From: Formivibrio sp.
GTDB lineage: Bacteria > Pseudomonadota > Gammaproteobacteria > Burkholderiales > Chitinibacteraceae
Length of the DNA stretch: 44,893 bases
NCBI GenBank assembly: GCA_031291275.1
Contig: JARLJJ010000061.1
Coordinates: forward strand, 1-44,893
Direction of reading: 5' to 3'
Shown: piece by piece, positions 1-8,441 of the stretch
Numbering within the stretch: the first letter of the stretch is position 1
How the letters are laid out: each line of letters begins with the position of its first letter
Program-made: the position numbers and the translations under genes
The notes under the pieces: model-generated
Told to the model about the DNA's origin: nothing
What the model saw: the letters and a program-made list of their open reading frames with translations, nothing else
Database searches by the model: none

Positions 1-1
1 A

Positions 2-766
2 TCTTCCGGCGTCGCGGTATTGCCAGGGAAACTGACGGATTGTGCGAGTGATGAATCCGAGCGCTGCGAATTGTTTCTTGTGGAAGGTGACTCGGCCGGT
101 GGCTCTGCCAAACTCGGTCGGGACAAGGATTTTCAGGCCATTTTGCCGCTGCGCGGCAAGGTGCTTAATACCTGGGAAGTCGATCGCGACCAGATTTTTG
201 CCAACAATGAAGTACACGATATTGCAGTAGCGATTGGAGTTGATCCACATAAACCCAACGAAACTGCAGATCTCACGGGTCTGCGTTATGGCAAGATCAT
301 TATCATGTCCGATGCGGATGTCGATGGCTCGCACATTCAGGTTCTTTTACTCACGCTGTTTTATCGCCACTTTCCCCAATTAGTGACCAGTGGGCATATT
401 CATGTGGCCCAGCCGCCGCTATATCGCGTGGATGTTGCTGGCAGTGGTAAGAACAAACCGCCACGGAAATTCTATGCGCTGGACGAGGGCGAACTCACGG
501 CTATTCTGGATAAATTACGTTCAGAAAAAATTAGAGAGGGTGCATGGGGTATCAGTCGCTTCAAAGGGCTCGGGGAAATGAATGCCGAGCAACTTTTTGA
601 TACCACGATGAATCCCGAAACCCGACGCATGCTGCGCGTGACCATTCCGCAGGATGTCAGCAACAATACCCGTGATGTCATGCACATGCTGATGGGAAAA
701 ACGGAGGCGAGTCGTCGCCGAGCATGGCTAGAAGCACGTGGCAATGAAGTGGACGCGGATATTTAA
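2..766 (+). CDS. parE: DNA topoisomerase IV subunit B, C-terminal part (5' truncated by window)
   Basis: This is the ATPase/TOPRIM subunit of topoisomerase IV, which pairs with ParC to decatenate replicated chromosomes. The reading frame is already open at base 2 (SSGVAVLPGK...), so the gene begins before the window. The visible 254 residues hold the TOPRIM domain with EGDSAGG (the catalytic Glu) and the metal-binding DADVDGSHI. They also hold the GLGEMN motif before the C-terminus (HMLMGKTEASRRRAWLEARG). The frame continues straight through the first in-frame TTG at base 20, so that TTG is not the start. The absence of a large insertion after the TOPRIM acidic motif, and the nearby parC, favour ParE over GyrB. 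parC lies about 600 bp downstream on the same strand with one small gene between them, probably co-transcribed. Confidence 0.95.
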   Translation, partial: SSGVAVLPGKLTDCASDESERCELFLVEGDSAGGSAKLGRDKDFQAILPLRGKVLNTWEVDRDQIFANNEVHDIAVAIGVDPHKPNETADLTGLRYGKIIIMSDADVDGSHIQVLLLTLFYRHFPQLVTSGHIHVAQPPLYRVDVAGSGKNKPPRKFYALDEGELTAILDKLRSEKIREGAWGISRFKGLGEMNAEQLFDTTMNPETRRMLRVTIPQDVSNNTRDVMHMLMGKTEASRRRAWLEARGNEVDADI

Positions 767-796
767 CGCAATGCTGTTGGATCCAAGGTTGCAGTG

Positions 797-1327
797 ATGA
801 AAATTTATCTCGCCGGGCCAGGCGTTTTTCGCCCGGATTGCAAGGCATGGGGCGAGCGCCTCAAAGTGGCGTGTAACAAAAATGGTCTCGAAGGCTTGTA
901 TCCTCTAGATGGTGAGCTTCCTGCCAATCTGCAGAGCACCACAGAGCAGCGCCACTGGATCTTCGCCAATAATTGCGCCTTAATTAGGCAATCTGACATG
1001 ATCTTCGCCGATCTGCGAGCATTTCGATCCAGTTGCGAGCCCGATTCTGGTACTGCCTTTGAAGTGGGTTTTGCTCATGCCCTTGGCAAGCCGGTTTGGT
1101 TGTGGTTGCCTGATTGCAACGCCTCAAGCGAAATTATTGACCGTCTGTCCTGTGCACGAGTGAACGATCATTGGCTGGATCAGGATGGACTGGCTGTTGA
1201 AAATTTCGGGGTGCCGCTGAATTTGATGCTTTGGGATTGTGCCACGGGTGTGAGTTTTGAAACAGAGCCCGAAGATGCATTGCGCGAACTCTGCTCAGGG
1301 GCGACATTGTTTGCCCAAACCTGTTAA
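797..1327 (+). CDS. Nucleoside 2-deoxyribosyltransferase family protein
   Basis: This 176-residue protein matches the nucleoside 2-deoxyribosyltransferase fold. These enzymes cleave or transfer the N-glycosidic bond of deoxynucleosides in nucleotide salvage or pool cleaning. The sequence shows the N-terminal KIYLAGPGVF strand-loop, an acidic DMIFADL segment, and the diagnostic GTAFEVGFAHALGKPVW block, whose Glu is the family nucleophile. I chose ATG 797, which has AAGG about 8 bases upstream; a GTG directly before it at 794 could add one residue. It sits 30 bp after parE and 46 bp before parC. The family is broad (some members are hydrolases), so the substrate cannot be assigned from sequence. 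The family call is firm; the role is not. Confidence 0.85.
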   Translation: MKIYLAGPGVFRPDCKAWGERLKVACNKNGLEGLYPLDGELPANLQSTTEQRHWIFANNCALIRQSDMIFADLRAFRSSCEPDSGTAFEVGFAHALGKPVWLWLPDCNASSEIIDRLSCARVNDHWLDQDGLAVENFGVPLNLMLWDCATGVSFETEPEDALRELCSGATLFAQTC

Positions 1328-1358
1328 TTCCGGGTGTATTTCATTCACCCTATCTGAT

Positions 1359-1374
1359 GGTTTCACGTGAAACA
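1359..1374. other. Probable parS (ParB-binding) site 1, abutting the parC start
   Basis: GGTTTCACGTGAAACA differs at one base of 16 from the conserved chromosomal parS palindrome TGTTTCACGTGAAACA. Its last A is the first base of the parC ATG, so the site occupies the place of the ribosome-binding region. Two further copies lie within 3 kb. ParB binding is inferred. Confidence 0.8.
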
Positions 1375-3740
1375 TGACTCAAGAACTTGATCTGATTATT
1401 GAAGAATCGCCCACGGTCAATAGCGATGCTGGCGGCAATCTCCGTTATGTCCAAGCGTTGGCGTCTACGGAAGGCGATGACGGCGAATCTGCCCAACTTG
1501 GTCTGTACGCTGAAAAAAGTTATCTCGAGTATGCGATGAGCGTAGTCAAGAGTCGGGCTCTGCCACAGGTCGAAGACGGGCAAAAACCGGTTCAACGTCG
1601 TATTCTTTTTGCCATGCATGGACTTGGCCTGGTTTCTGGCGCCAAGCCCATGAAATGTGCACGGATAGTCGGCGATGTTCTGGGTAAGTATCACCCGCAC
1701 GGTGACCAATCGGCCTACGATGCTTTGGTTCGTATTGCGCAGGATTTCTCACTGCGTTATCCGTTGATCGACGGCCACGGTAATTTTGGCTCGCGCGATG
1801 GCGATGGTGCAGCTGCTTATCGGTATACCGAGGCTCGTCTGACTCCGATTGCTGAACTGTTACTTTCCGAAATTGACCGTGGCACAACAGACTTCATTCC
1901 GAACTACGATGGGGCATTCCAGGAACCGGTATTGCTGCCTGCGCGGTTACCTGTCCTGCTGCTCAATGGCGCCTCTGGGATAGCCGTTGGCATGGCCACC
2001 GAGATCCCATCGCATAACCTAAGTGAAGTGGCAGAAGCAACGGTGGCGTTGATCAAGAATCCGAATCTTTCGGGCAATGAACTCTTAACCTATATGCCAG
2101 GACCTGATTTGCCCGGTGGGGGGCAAATCATTTCCGCCCAACGTGATATCCAGATGGCCTACGAAACTGGTCGTGGTTCACTGAAAGTACGCGCCCGTTG
2201 GGAAAAAGAAGAATTGGCTCGCGGCCAATGGCAGTTGATCATTACCGAGTTGCCGCACGGCACCTCAACTCAGAAAGTCCTGGAAGAGATCGAAGAATTG
2301 ACCAATCCGAAGGTCAAGAAAGGAAAGAAGGCACTTGCCCAGGAACAATTGCAAACCAAGCAATTGATGCTTTCTGTTTTGGATCGGGTGCGCGATGAAT
2401 CTGGCAGGGATTGTGCTGTTCGACTGGTTTTTGAACCAAAATCCTCGCGCCAAAATCCAGATGAATTGATGGCGTTACTGTTGGCCCACACTTCGCTGGA
2501 AACCAGTCTGTCGCTTAATATGGTGACTATTGGCCGTGATGGCCGCCCTGCGCAAAAATCATTGAAAACTATTCTGTCGGAGTGGATAGATTTTCGTTTT
2601 ATTACGGTCACACGACGTACTGAACATCGTCTGGGGCAGGTCAATGACCGTATCCACATTCTAGAAGGTCGTTTGATTGTCTTCCTGAACATTGATGAAG
2701 TGATTCGGATCATCCGTGAATCGGATGATCCGAAAATCGCACTGATCGAACGCTTTAATTTGAGCGACCGACAAGCAGAAGATATTCTGGAAATCCGCTT
2801 ACGCCAGCTGGCCCGCCTGGAAGGTATTAAGCTCGAGCAGGAATTGGCGGCACTAAAGAGTGAGAAGGAAGAGCTGGAACATCTGCTCAGTAATAGCGCG
2901 GTAATGCAGAAACTGATCATTAAGGAAATTGAAGCAGACCGTAAAAAATTTGCCGATCCGCGCCGCACCTTGATCGAAGAAGCAGAAAAAGCCGTAATGG
3001 AAGTCACTGTGGTTGATGAACCCACTACACTTATCCTGTCTGACAAAGGATGGATTCGTAGCCGTCTGGGACATGGCATCGATCTGCAAACTCAGGTTTT
3101 CAAGGATGGCGACAAATTGCTGACGGCTATCGAATGCCGCACTGTCGATCAAGTGGCCATGTTCGGTAGTGATGGTCGGGTGTATACCATCGCGGCCTCA
3201 GCTGTGCCGGGTGGGCGTGGCGATGGCGTGCCGGTGACCACTTTGGTGGATATTGTTGCCAAAACACGAATTATCCAAATGTTCAGTGCCAAGCCACAGG
3301 ATTGGATGGTAATTGCCAACTCCACAGGTTATGGCTTCACTTGTCAGTTTGAAAACCTGCTATCGCGACAGAAAGCAGGGAAAAGCTTTATCACACTGGA
3401 TGAAAATGAAGCTCTGCTCAAGATATCCTCTTTTGTTCCACGTGAAACGTCGGTGGTCGCCTGTCTGGCCAAGTCTGGGAAGCTGCATCTTTTTCCTCTT
3501 GGCGAATTCAAGCAGTTAACCGGTGGTGGCAAGGGCGTGATTACCATGGCCCTGGATGATAAAGATCAGCTTTCTGCGATCACTATTTGTGATGGTGAAA
3601 CGCTCAAGCTGTCCGGTACCGGGAGAGGTGGAAAGGCAATTGAGCTGGTATTGGATGCTAATGAAATGGCGCCATATGTTGGCAAACGTGCCCGGAAGGG
3701 CAAGCCAATCAATGCTGGATTGAAGTTTCCCGGTTTCTGA
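1374..3740 (+). CDS. parC: DNA topoisomerase IV subunit A
   Basis: This 788-residue subunit is the DNA-breaking half of topoisomerase IV. The N-terminal winged-helix/tower region contains GKYHPHGD (about 105-111) and [10 protein letters not shown], whose Tyr151 should be the DNA-attaching tyrosine. A coiled-coil stretch rich in Glu/Leu/Lys lies near 470-540. The C-terminal third is a shortened beta-pinwheel, typical of ParC rather than GyrA; it includes [14 protein letters not shown] and ends [12 protein letters not shown]. In the quinolone-determining loop the residue after HPHGD is Gln112, where E. coli ParC has Ser80, and Asp116 replaces Glu84. The ATG at 1374 has no clear Shine-Dalgarno because a parS palindrome directly precedes it. 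A second parS-like site lies inside the gene at 3434. A bidirectional terminator follows. Confidence 0.96.
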   Translation: MTQELDLIIEESPTVNSDAGGNLRYVQALASTEGDDGESAQLGLYAEKSYLEYAMSVVKSRALPQVEDGQKPVQRRILFAMHGLGLVSGAKPMKCARIVGDVLGKYHPHGDQSAYDALVRIAQDFSLRYPLIDGHGNFGSRDGDGAAAYRYTEARLTPIAELLLSEIDRGTTDFIPNYDGAFQEPVLLPARLPVLLLNGASGIAVGMATEIPSHNLSEVAEATVALIKNPNLSGNELLTYMPGPDLPGGGQIISAQRDIQMAYETGRGSLKVRARWEKEELARGQWQLIITELPHGTSTQKVLEEIEELTNPKVKKGKKALAQEQLQTKQLMLSVLDRVRDESGRDCAVRLVFEPKSSRQNPDELMALLLAHTSLETSLSLNMVTIGRDGRPAQKSLKTILSEWIDFRFITVTRRTEHRLGQVNDRIHILEGRLIVFLNIDEVIRIIRESDDPKIALIERFNLSDRQAEDILEIRLRQLARLEGIKLEQELAALKSEKEELEHLLSNSAVMQKLIIKEIEADRKKFADPRRTLIEEAEKAVMEVTVVDEPTTLILSDKGWIRSRLGHGIDLQTQVFKDGDKLLTAIECRTVDQVAMFGSDGRVYTIAASAVPGGRGDGVPVTTLVDIVAKTRIIQMFSAKPQDWMVIANSTGYGFTCQFENLLSRQKAGKSFITLDENEALLKISSFVPRETSVVACLAKSGKLHLFPLGEFKQLTGGGKGVITMALDDKDQLSAITICDGETLKLSGTGRGGKAIELVLDANEMAPYVGKRARKGKPINAGLKFPGF
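3434..3449. other. Probable parS site 2, inside parC
   Basis: TGTTCCACGTGAAACG matches the parS consensus TGTTNCACGTGAAACA at all but the last base. It lies inside the parC coding sequence, where it encodes part of FVPRETS. parS sites inside genes are common in bacteria. Together with the sites at 1359 and 4339 it forms a cluster. Confidence 0.75.
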
Positions 3741-3757
3741 TAATCGCTAGAAAGACA

Positions 3758-3786
3758 AAAGGCCGTTCATTTATTGAGCGGCCTTT
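3758..3786. terminator. Bidirectional terminator between parC and the DUF1993 gene
   Basis: AAAGGCCG and CGGCCTTT form an 8-bp perfect stem, extended inward with one mismatch. A-rich sequence lies on the left and T-rich on the right, so the hairpin has a U-tract in both directions. It lies between the convergent ends of parC and the minus-strand gene. Confidence 0.85.
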
Positions 3787-3805
3787 AGCTTTAAATATTT
3801 GTCGC

Positions 3806-4309
3806 TTAAATTGGTCCGATGAAATCCATTTTCCCAAGCGGTACGCCATTGTGGCGCAGGATGGCATAGGCCATGGTCAGATGGAAATAAACATTGGGCT
3901 GGGCAAAATGCAGCACATAGAATTCCCCCTTCATGGGTTTGTCTGGCATCCAGGGAAGGATGATTTCCCTATCGGCAGATCCCACAAAAGCAGCTTCGGA
4001 GATCCCGGCAATAAAAGCAATGGTGCTGGCGATACGCTCTTTCAGCTGCGCAAAATTGCTTTCATCATCGGGGAATCTTGGAGCTTCTTCGCCGGTTAGA
4101 CGTGCCACACAGAACTTGGACATATCTGTGGCAACTTGCACTTGTTTAAGCAATGGGTACATATCTGGATATAATCGGGAATTCAGCAGGATATTTTCAT
4201 CTATTTTTTTCGCATGTGCATATTCGGCACCTTTATCCAGAATACCAGCAAGATTCGTTAGTGCTCGAACAAACGCTGAAACCGTGGCTTGACGATACGT
4301 CATGCTCAT
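3806..4309 (-). CDS. DUF1993 family protein
   Basis: This 167-residue soluble protein belongs to the DUF1993 family, a four-helix DinB-like group of unknown function. Supporting segments are the N-terminal helix with LTNLAGILDKGAEYA, the central DMSKFCVARLTGEE, the helix with LKERIASTIAFI, and the C-terminal FYVLHFAQPNVYFHLTMAYAILRHNGVPLGKMDFIG. The last of these is highly typical of the family end. The ATG at 4309 follows AGGAG with an 8-base spacer; a second ATG two codons later is less well placed. It is convergent with parC and shares its terminator. Its upstream side holds the perfect parS site. No catalytic residues can be named. Confidence 0.88.
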   Translation of the reverse strand: MSMTYRQATVSAFVRALTNLAGILDKGAEYAHAKKIDENILLNSRLYPDMYPLLKQVQVATDMSKFCVARLTGEEAPRFPDDESNFAQLKERIASTIAFIAGISEAAFVGSADREIILPWMPDKPMKGEFYVLHFAQPNVYFHLTMAYAILRHNGVPLGKMDFIGPI

Positions 4310-4338
4310 GTGAACTTCTCCTGAAGGGTCAAGATTGC

Positions 4339-4354
4339 TGTTTCACGTGAAACA
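4339..4354. other. parS (ParB-binding) site 3, perfect palindrome
   Basis: TGTTTCACGTGAAACA is an exact 16/16 match to the widely conserved chromosomal parS sequence and a perfect palindrome. It lies in the gap between the start of the DUF1993 gene and the remains of thiE. Chromosomal parS sites load the ParB/Spo0J partition complex and usually lie close to oriC. Confidence 0.92.
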
Positions 4355-4359
4355 AATGA

Positions 4360-4961
4360 TCAAATATCATGGTTGTTTTTACTCGCATTGGGAGAATCAA
4401 AAAGTGCGGTAATGACGGCAATGCTATTGGTCCCTGCAGCAAGGACTTCAGCTGCATTGAGCAGGGTAATGCCACCGATGGCGACAATGTGCACATTGAA
4501 TTCGGCACGCGCCATTGTGATAAGTTCCAGACTGGCGCGTCGTGCAAGGGGTTTTGTTCCAGAAGGAAACAATCGCACCAAATGCCGCATGATTAGCACC
4601 AGCCGCGATGGTTGTGTCCGTGCAAGAGTGAGATCGTTATAGCACGGCACCAAAAATATGCGCTACTGCATTCTTGCACGGGTCAAAGACAAATCACCAT
4701 CCTTCCCTCACTGATGAATCTCATCAGTCTGCACCATTATGGCTAGATCCAAATCCTCATTGATGATCAGGCATACTCCAGCTTTAAAAGTCAACCCACG
4801 CATGACCTAGGTTTGTTCATGGACCGAGGCGGAAATCGGCCAGTATGTCCAATATTGTAAAATATGAGCATCATTTCATTTCCCACTGCGTGCGCAACTG
4901 TTTCTCGCTGTGACGAAGTACCAGGCAAATCAGGTGTAATGGGATACAAGCCAGGGATCAT
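4360..4961 (-). pseudogene. thiE: Decayed thiamine-phosphate synthase gene
   Basis: ThiE joins the thiazole and pyrimidine phosphates to make thiamine phosphate. Reading the minus strand, the original ATG at 4961 overlaps the thiD stop (ATGA) and starts MIPGLYPITPDL, a normal ThiE start. Homology is then lost and reappears in another frame as GVCLIINEDLDLAIMV. This is followed by two in-frame stops (TGA at 4710-4708, TAG at 4665-4663) flanking GKDGDLSLTRARMQ. CYNDLTLA follows, then a frame change to AGANHAAFGAIVSF, and another change to SGTKPLARRASLELI and VAIGGITLLNAAEVLAAG before the stop at 4360. At least two stops and two or more frameshifts rule out a single sequencing error. The last 70 or so codons look the least damaged. 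The order thiD-thiE shows it was once translationally coupled. Confidence 0.9.
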
Positions 4962-5785
4962 TGCAACTTGTCTTCATCTTTGGATCGAGCCCAGAATAGT
5001 CTGTCAGGAATGAACTGCCCCATTCCTGGTCGATATCCATTAGACAAAGCTTGCCAAGTGTATTCCTGAGCATCCTTCACTGCCGTCGGAATATCACTGC
5101 CATTGGCAATAGCCCCAGCCAAGGCGGCAGCTAGCGTACAACCTGAACCATGATAGCTACCTGGTAAACGGGAGTAATTTTCGCTCCCTGCCCGACCTTG
5201 TTCGGTATATAGCGTGTTGATCACTTGTGACGTATTTTCATGAGTTCCAGTGATCAGAACGTATTGGCAGCCACACTGAATCAAGCGGGCGGCAGCAATA
5301 TCAAGCGGAAGATCGGCTTGCTCGTCAGGATCATCTGAGGCGATATGTCGTGCCTCGACGCTATTGGGTGTCACGATTAACGTATGTGGCAGCAGTAATT
5401 CGCGCATGGCATTGACCAGCTCATCTTCTGAAAGAGCATCGCCCTGACCGCTGGCCAGAACTGGATCAAGAATTAATGGGATATGTGGGTAATCGGAAGC
5501 AATGCCAGCAATTACGACGAGGTTTTCTACACTACCAATCATGCCGACCTTGATGGCATCGACATGCATATCTTCCAGGACAAGACGAGCCTGATCATCC
5601 AGCCACTCTGCCTCCACGGGCATGAATTCCTGGACGCCGGCAGTATCCTGAATCGTAATTGCAGTGACGACCGGAAGTACATGGCAACCCAGTGAAGAAA
5701 GCGTCAGAATATCTGCGGCGAGCCCGGCGCCACCGGAAGGATCATTTCCAGCAAAAACCAGAACTACGGGGGGGTTATTACGCAT
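4958..5785 (-). CDS. thiD: Hydroxymethylpyrimidine/phosphomethylpyrimidine kinase
   Basis: ThiD phosphorylates hydroxymethylpyrimidine twice to give HMP-PP for thiamine synthesis. The 275-residue protein has the ribokinase-like start PPVVLVFAGNDPSGGAGL, then VTAITIQDTAGV, KVGMIGS, LILDPVLASGQGDAL, TLIVTPNSVEA and the anion-hole motif GSYHGSGCTLAAALAGAIA with the conserved Cys. I chose ATG 5785 because family members start just before the PPVV strand; an in-frame TTG at 5803 would add six residues but has no ribosome-binding site. Its stop overlaps the start of the ruined thiE. No TPP riboswitch is recognisable in the 213 bases upstream. The gene itself looks intact. Confidence 0.93.
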   Translation of the reverse strand: MRNNPPVVLVFAGNDPSGGAGLAADILTLSSLGCHVLPVVTAITIQDTAGVQEFMPVEAEWLDDQARLVLEDMHVDAIKVGMIGSVENLVVIAGIASDYPHIPLILDPVLASGQGDALSEDELVNAMRELLLPHTLIVTPNSVEARHIASDDPDEQADLPLDIAAARLIQCGCQYVLITGTHENTSQVINTLYTEQGRAGSENYSRLPGSYHGSGCTLAAALAGAIANGSDIPTAVKDAQEYTWQALSNGYRPGMGQFIPDRLFWARSKDEDKLQ

Positions 5786-5998
5786 ACCAAGAATCTTTTT
5801 CAAATAGTTTAGAATCAGAATTCTACCCTACCGGTCCACCGTACGCAGAGATCAAGCGGTTCAAGATGAAATCGATACGATTGAAAATCCAGACGTTGTT
5901 AGCCTCTGGGTAACAAAGGTATCGACAAGAATTCTACTTGTCTTGTAGGCCCTTTCATCTTTACGCTATGGCTTCTGTACATAAAGTGGGTTCTTTGA

Positions 5999-6460
5999 AT
6001 GGCCACCGAAATCGAACGAAAATTCTTGCTGGCCAACGATAGTTGGCGTGGGAAGATCAGCCAGTCTACGCGTATTGCGCAAGGCTATCTTGCAACCGAT
6101 CCTACGGTACGCGTACGAATACGCGGCGATGCTGGGTACCTCACAATAAAAAGCAAAAGCACGGAGGATGGAATTAGTCGTGCTGAATTTGAATATTCCA
6201 TTCCTGTTGCGGATGCGCTGGAACTGCTAAAACTCTGCCCGGCCGTGATGGATAAAACCAGGAATTTGGCTGAATATGCCGGATTTATCTGGGAAATTGA
6301 TGAATTTCATGGTGAAAATACAGGATTGGTTGTGGCTGAGATAGAGTTGCCAACCGTCAATACGGTATTTGATAAACCAGATTGGGTTGGAGAGGAAGTG
6401 ACGGGGGATATTCGCTATTACAACAGCGTGCTTTCGCAAAAGCCTTATTCAAGCTGGTAA
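5999..6460 (+). CDS. CYTH domain protein (inorganic triphosphatase-like)
   Basis: This 153-residue single-domain CYTH protein starts with the signature ExExK motif (Glu4, Glu6, Lys8 in [10 protein letters not shown]). Alternating charged strands follow: [60 protein letters not shown]. The family forms a tunnel that binds triphosphate with Mg2+, and stand-alone bacterial members mostly hydrolyse inorganic triphosphate. It has no CHAD domain. The ATG at 5999 is the only sensible start, since the motif must be N-terminal; the ribosome-binding site is weak. It is transcribed toward hemL, about 100 bp downstream, but a functional link is not evident. Confidence 0.9.
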   Translation: MATEIERKFLLANDSWRGKISQSTRIAQGYLATDPTVRVRIRGDAGYLTIKSKSTEDGISRAEFEYSIPVADALELLKLCPAVMDKTRNLAEYAGFIWEIDEFHGENTGLVVAEIELPTVNTVFDKPDWVGEEVTGDIRYYNSVLSQKPYSSW

Positions 6461-6560
6461 GCATGGCTTTCACTTTCGGATAAATCACTCGCTAGAACAG
6501 ATTGAACCAGTACCCTTGGGTAAGAGTTCGAAAACACAAAATAAAAACCGGAACACCGTG

Positions 6561-7850
6561 ATGACAAAAAACGAAACCCTCTTTCTGCGCGCCCAGCGAC
6601 ATATTCCTGGTGGGGTAAATTCCCCGGTCCGAGCCTTTGGCTCCGTTGGCGGCACGCCTCGCTTTATGGTTCGTGGTGAGGGGCCTTATGTCTGGGATGC
6701 AGATGGCAAGCGCTATATCGATTACGTTGGCTCCTGGGGCCCGTTGATTCTAGGGCACGCCCATCCCGCAGTGATCGAAGCCGTGGAACGTGCCGCGCGT
6801 AATGGCCTGAGTTTTGGTGCGCCGACCGAAGCAGAAATCGATCTGGCCGATTTGTTGTGCGAAATGCTCCCGAGTATCGAGCAAGTCCGCTTGGTTTCCA
6901 GTGGTACTGAAGCCACCATGAGCGCGATTCGACTTGCACGTGGTTTTACCGGGCGCAACAAGCTGGTGAAATTTGAAGGGTGCTATCACGGACATGCCGA
7001 TAGCTTATTGGTCAAAGCCGGCTCTGGGTTGCTGACTTTTGGCAATCCCTCCTCCGCTGGAGTCCCAGATGCAGTGGCCAGCGACACCCTGGTGTTGCCC
7101 TACAACGACGTTCCCGCGCTGGAAGCATTATTTGCGGCCAACGGTAGCGAAATTGCCGCGATCATCGTCGAACCAGTCGCCGGAAACATGAATCTGGTAC
7201 AGGCTGCGCCAGAATTCATCTGCGCCATGCGGCAGTTAACCCAACAACACGGCGCGCTGCTGATCTACGACGAAGTGATGACCGGCTTCCGCGTCGGGCT
7301 GAGCTGTGCGCAAGGCCTGCACGGCATCACGCCAGACCTGACCACGCTGGGCAAAGTGATCGGTGGCGGTATGCCGCTCGCCGCGTTCGGTGGCCGTGCC
7401 GACATCATGGCCAAACTGGCCCCGCTCGGGCCCGTCTATCAGGCCGGCACCCTATCCGGTAACCCCGTTGCTGTTGCTGCAGGATTGGCAACACTCCATG
7501 AAATAAGCAAACCCGGATTCTTTGAAGGCTTGAGCAACAAAACCCGCCAACTCACGGATGGTTTCAACGCTATTGGCCAAGAATTGCACATCCCGCTTTG
7601 CGCCCAGAGCGTAGGCGGCATGTTCGGGATCTATTTTGCCGATCAGATACCGTATAACTATGCCGATGTAATGCAAAATGATCGCAGGCGGTTCAACGCC
7701 TTTTTTCATGGCATGCTTAATGCGGGAATCTATCTGGCGCCTTCGGCGTTTGAGGCGGGATTTGTATCGGCTAGTCATGAACGAGCTGTAATTGAAGAAA
7801 CACTATCTATTTGCTCGGTGGTTCTAGCGACCCAATACCACTCAAAATAA
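6561..7850 (+). CDS. hemL: Glutamate-1-semialdehyde 2,1-aminomutase
   Basis: HemL converts glutamate-1-semialdehyde to 5-aminolevulinate, the last C5-pathway step before porphobilinogen in haem synthesis. The 429-residue protein is the usual length. It shows [14 protein letters not shown] at the N-terminus, [16 protein letters not shown], the [10 protein letters not shown] loop, [10 protein letters not shown], and [18 protein letters not shown], where Lys265 should bind PLP. I chose ATG 6561; the frame extends upstream to a TTG at 6516, but those residues are polar and unlike the family. It lies in the same direction as the CYTH gene and is followed by about 125 bp before the pilin operon. 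The call is secure. Confidence 0.96.
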   Translation: MTKNETLFLRAQRHIPGGVNSPVRAFGSVGGTPRFMVRGEGPYVWDADGKRYIDYVGSWGPLILGHAHPAVIEAVERAARNGLSFGAPTEAEIDLADLLCEMLPSIEQVRLVSSGTEATMSAIRLARGFTGRNKLVKFEGCYHGHADSLLVKAGSGLLTFGNPSSAGVPDAVASDTLVLPYNDVPALEALFAANGSEIAAIIVEPVAGNMNLVQAAPEFICAMRQLTQQHGALLIYDEVMTGFRVGLSCAQGLHGITPDLTTLGKVIGGGMPLAAFGGRADIMAKLAPLGPVYQAGTLSGNPVAVAAGLATLHEISKPGFFEGLSNKTRQLTDGFNAIGQELHIPLCAQSVGGMFGIYFADQIPYNYADVMQNDRRRFNAFFHGMLNAGIYLAPSAFEAGFVSASHERAVIEETLSICSVVLATQYHSK

Positions 7851-7975
7851 TTATACGAATACCAGATAATTCATTTAATCCGCCATCCAGCCCCTCAAAA
7901 GGGTCGATCATCGGATAGTGTTGGCTGAAGACAAATGCCCGGTGTTAACTTACATCCTAAAGAAGGAGTTTGAAC

Positions 7976-8422
7976 ATGAAGCAGCAAGGATTTACTGTGA
8001 TGGAGGTAATGATCGTTGTTGCCATTATTGGGTTGTTGGCAGCAATTGCTTACCCAAACTACACCAGTTATGTTCGTCGAGCCAAAATACAAGGGGCGAT
8101 TTCAGCACTTGCGAGTCAGCGCTTTTCGCTTGAGCAGTACTATCAGAATAACCGGAATTACGGCACGGTGGCCAACGCCTGTCCCGCAAGCATTAGTATG
8201 CCGACAGTTGATTCTTTTAGCGTCACATGCTCGTGGGGTTCAAGTGCGGATGATCAAAGTTATTTGTTAACAGCAACAGGCACTGGCGGGATGGTTGGAT
8301 TTACCTACACCCAAAATGAACAAAATCAGCAACAAACCACTGCATTCATTGACCCTTCAACCAACGCACAAAAAACAGGGTTGCCTACGAATTGCTGGTT
8401 AACCAAGGGTAACGAGTGCTGA
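7976..8422 (+). CDS. pilE: Type IV minor pilin, PilE class
   Basis: This 148-residue prepilin begins with a short leader MKQQG followed by mature FTVMEVMIVVAIIGLLAAIAYPNY. That gives the PilD cleavage site after Gly5 and Glu at mature position 5, on the hydrophobic assembly helix. The C-terminal half has paired cysteines near the end (CWLTKGNEC) that could form the D-loop disulfide. The ATG at 7976 is preceded by AGAAGGAG at a 7-base spacing, so the in-frame TTG at 7970 is rejected. It is the first gene of a minor-pilin operon ending in pilY1, and its small size fits a minor pilin rather than the major subunit. The exact PilE/PilA naming is a judgement. Confidence 0.85.
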   Translation: MKQQGFTVMEVMIVVAIIGLLAAIAYPNYTSYVRRAKIQGAISALASQRFSLEQYYQNNRNYGTVANACPASISMPTVDSFSVTCSWGSSADDQSYLLTATGTGGMVGFTYTQNEQNQQQTTAFIDPSTNAQKTGLPTNCWLTKGNEC

Positions 8423-8441
8423 AAATCAATGGAGCAATGTA

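Noticed and set aside
5786..5998. Possible TPP riboswitch upstream of thiD
   Set aside because: No thi-box pattern found on the minus strand. Only a short GACAAG/CTTGTC hairpin (5924-5942) and a repeated AGAATTCTAC are seen.
6516..6560. Upstream TTG start for hemL
   Set aside because: The added residues are polar and not conserved, and ATG 6561 gives the family length.
7851..7975. Sigma-54 promoter before the minor-pilin operon
   Set aside because: No TGGCAC-N5-TTGC pattern could be found in the gap.
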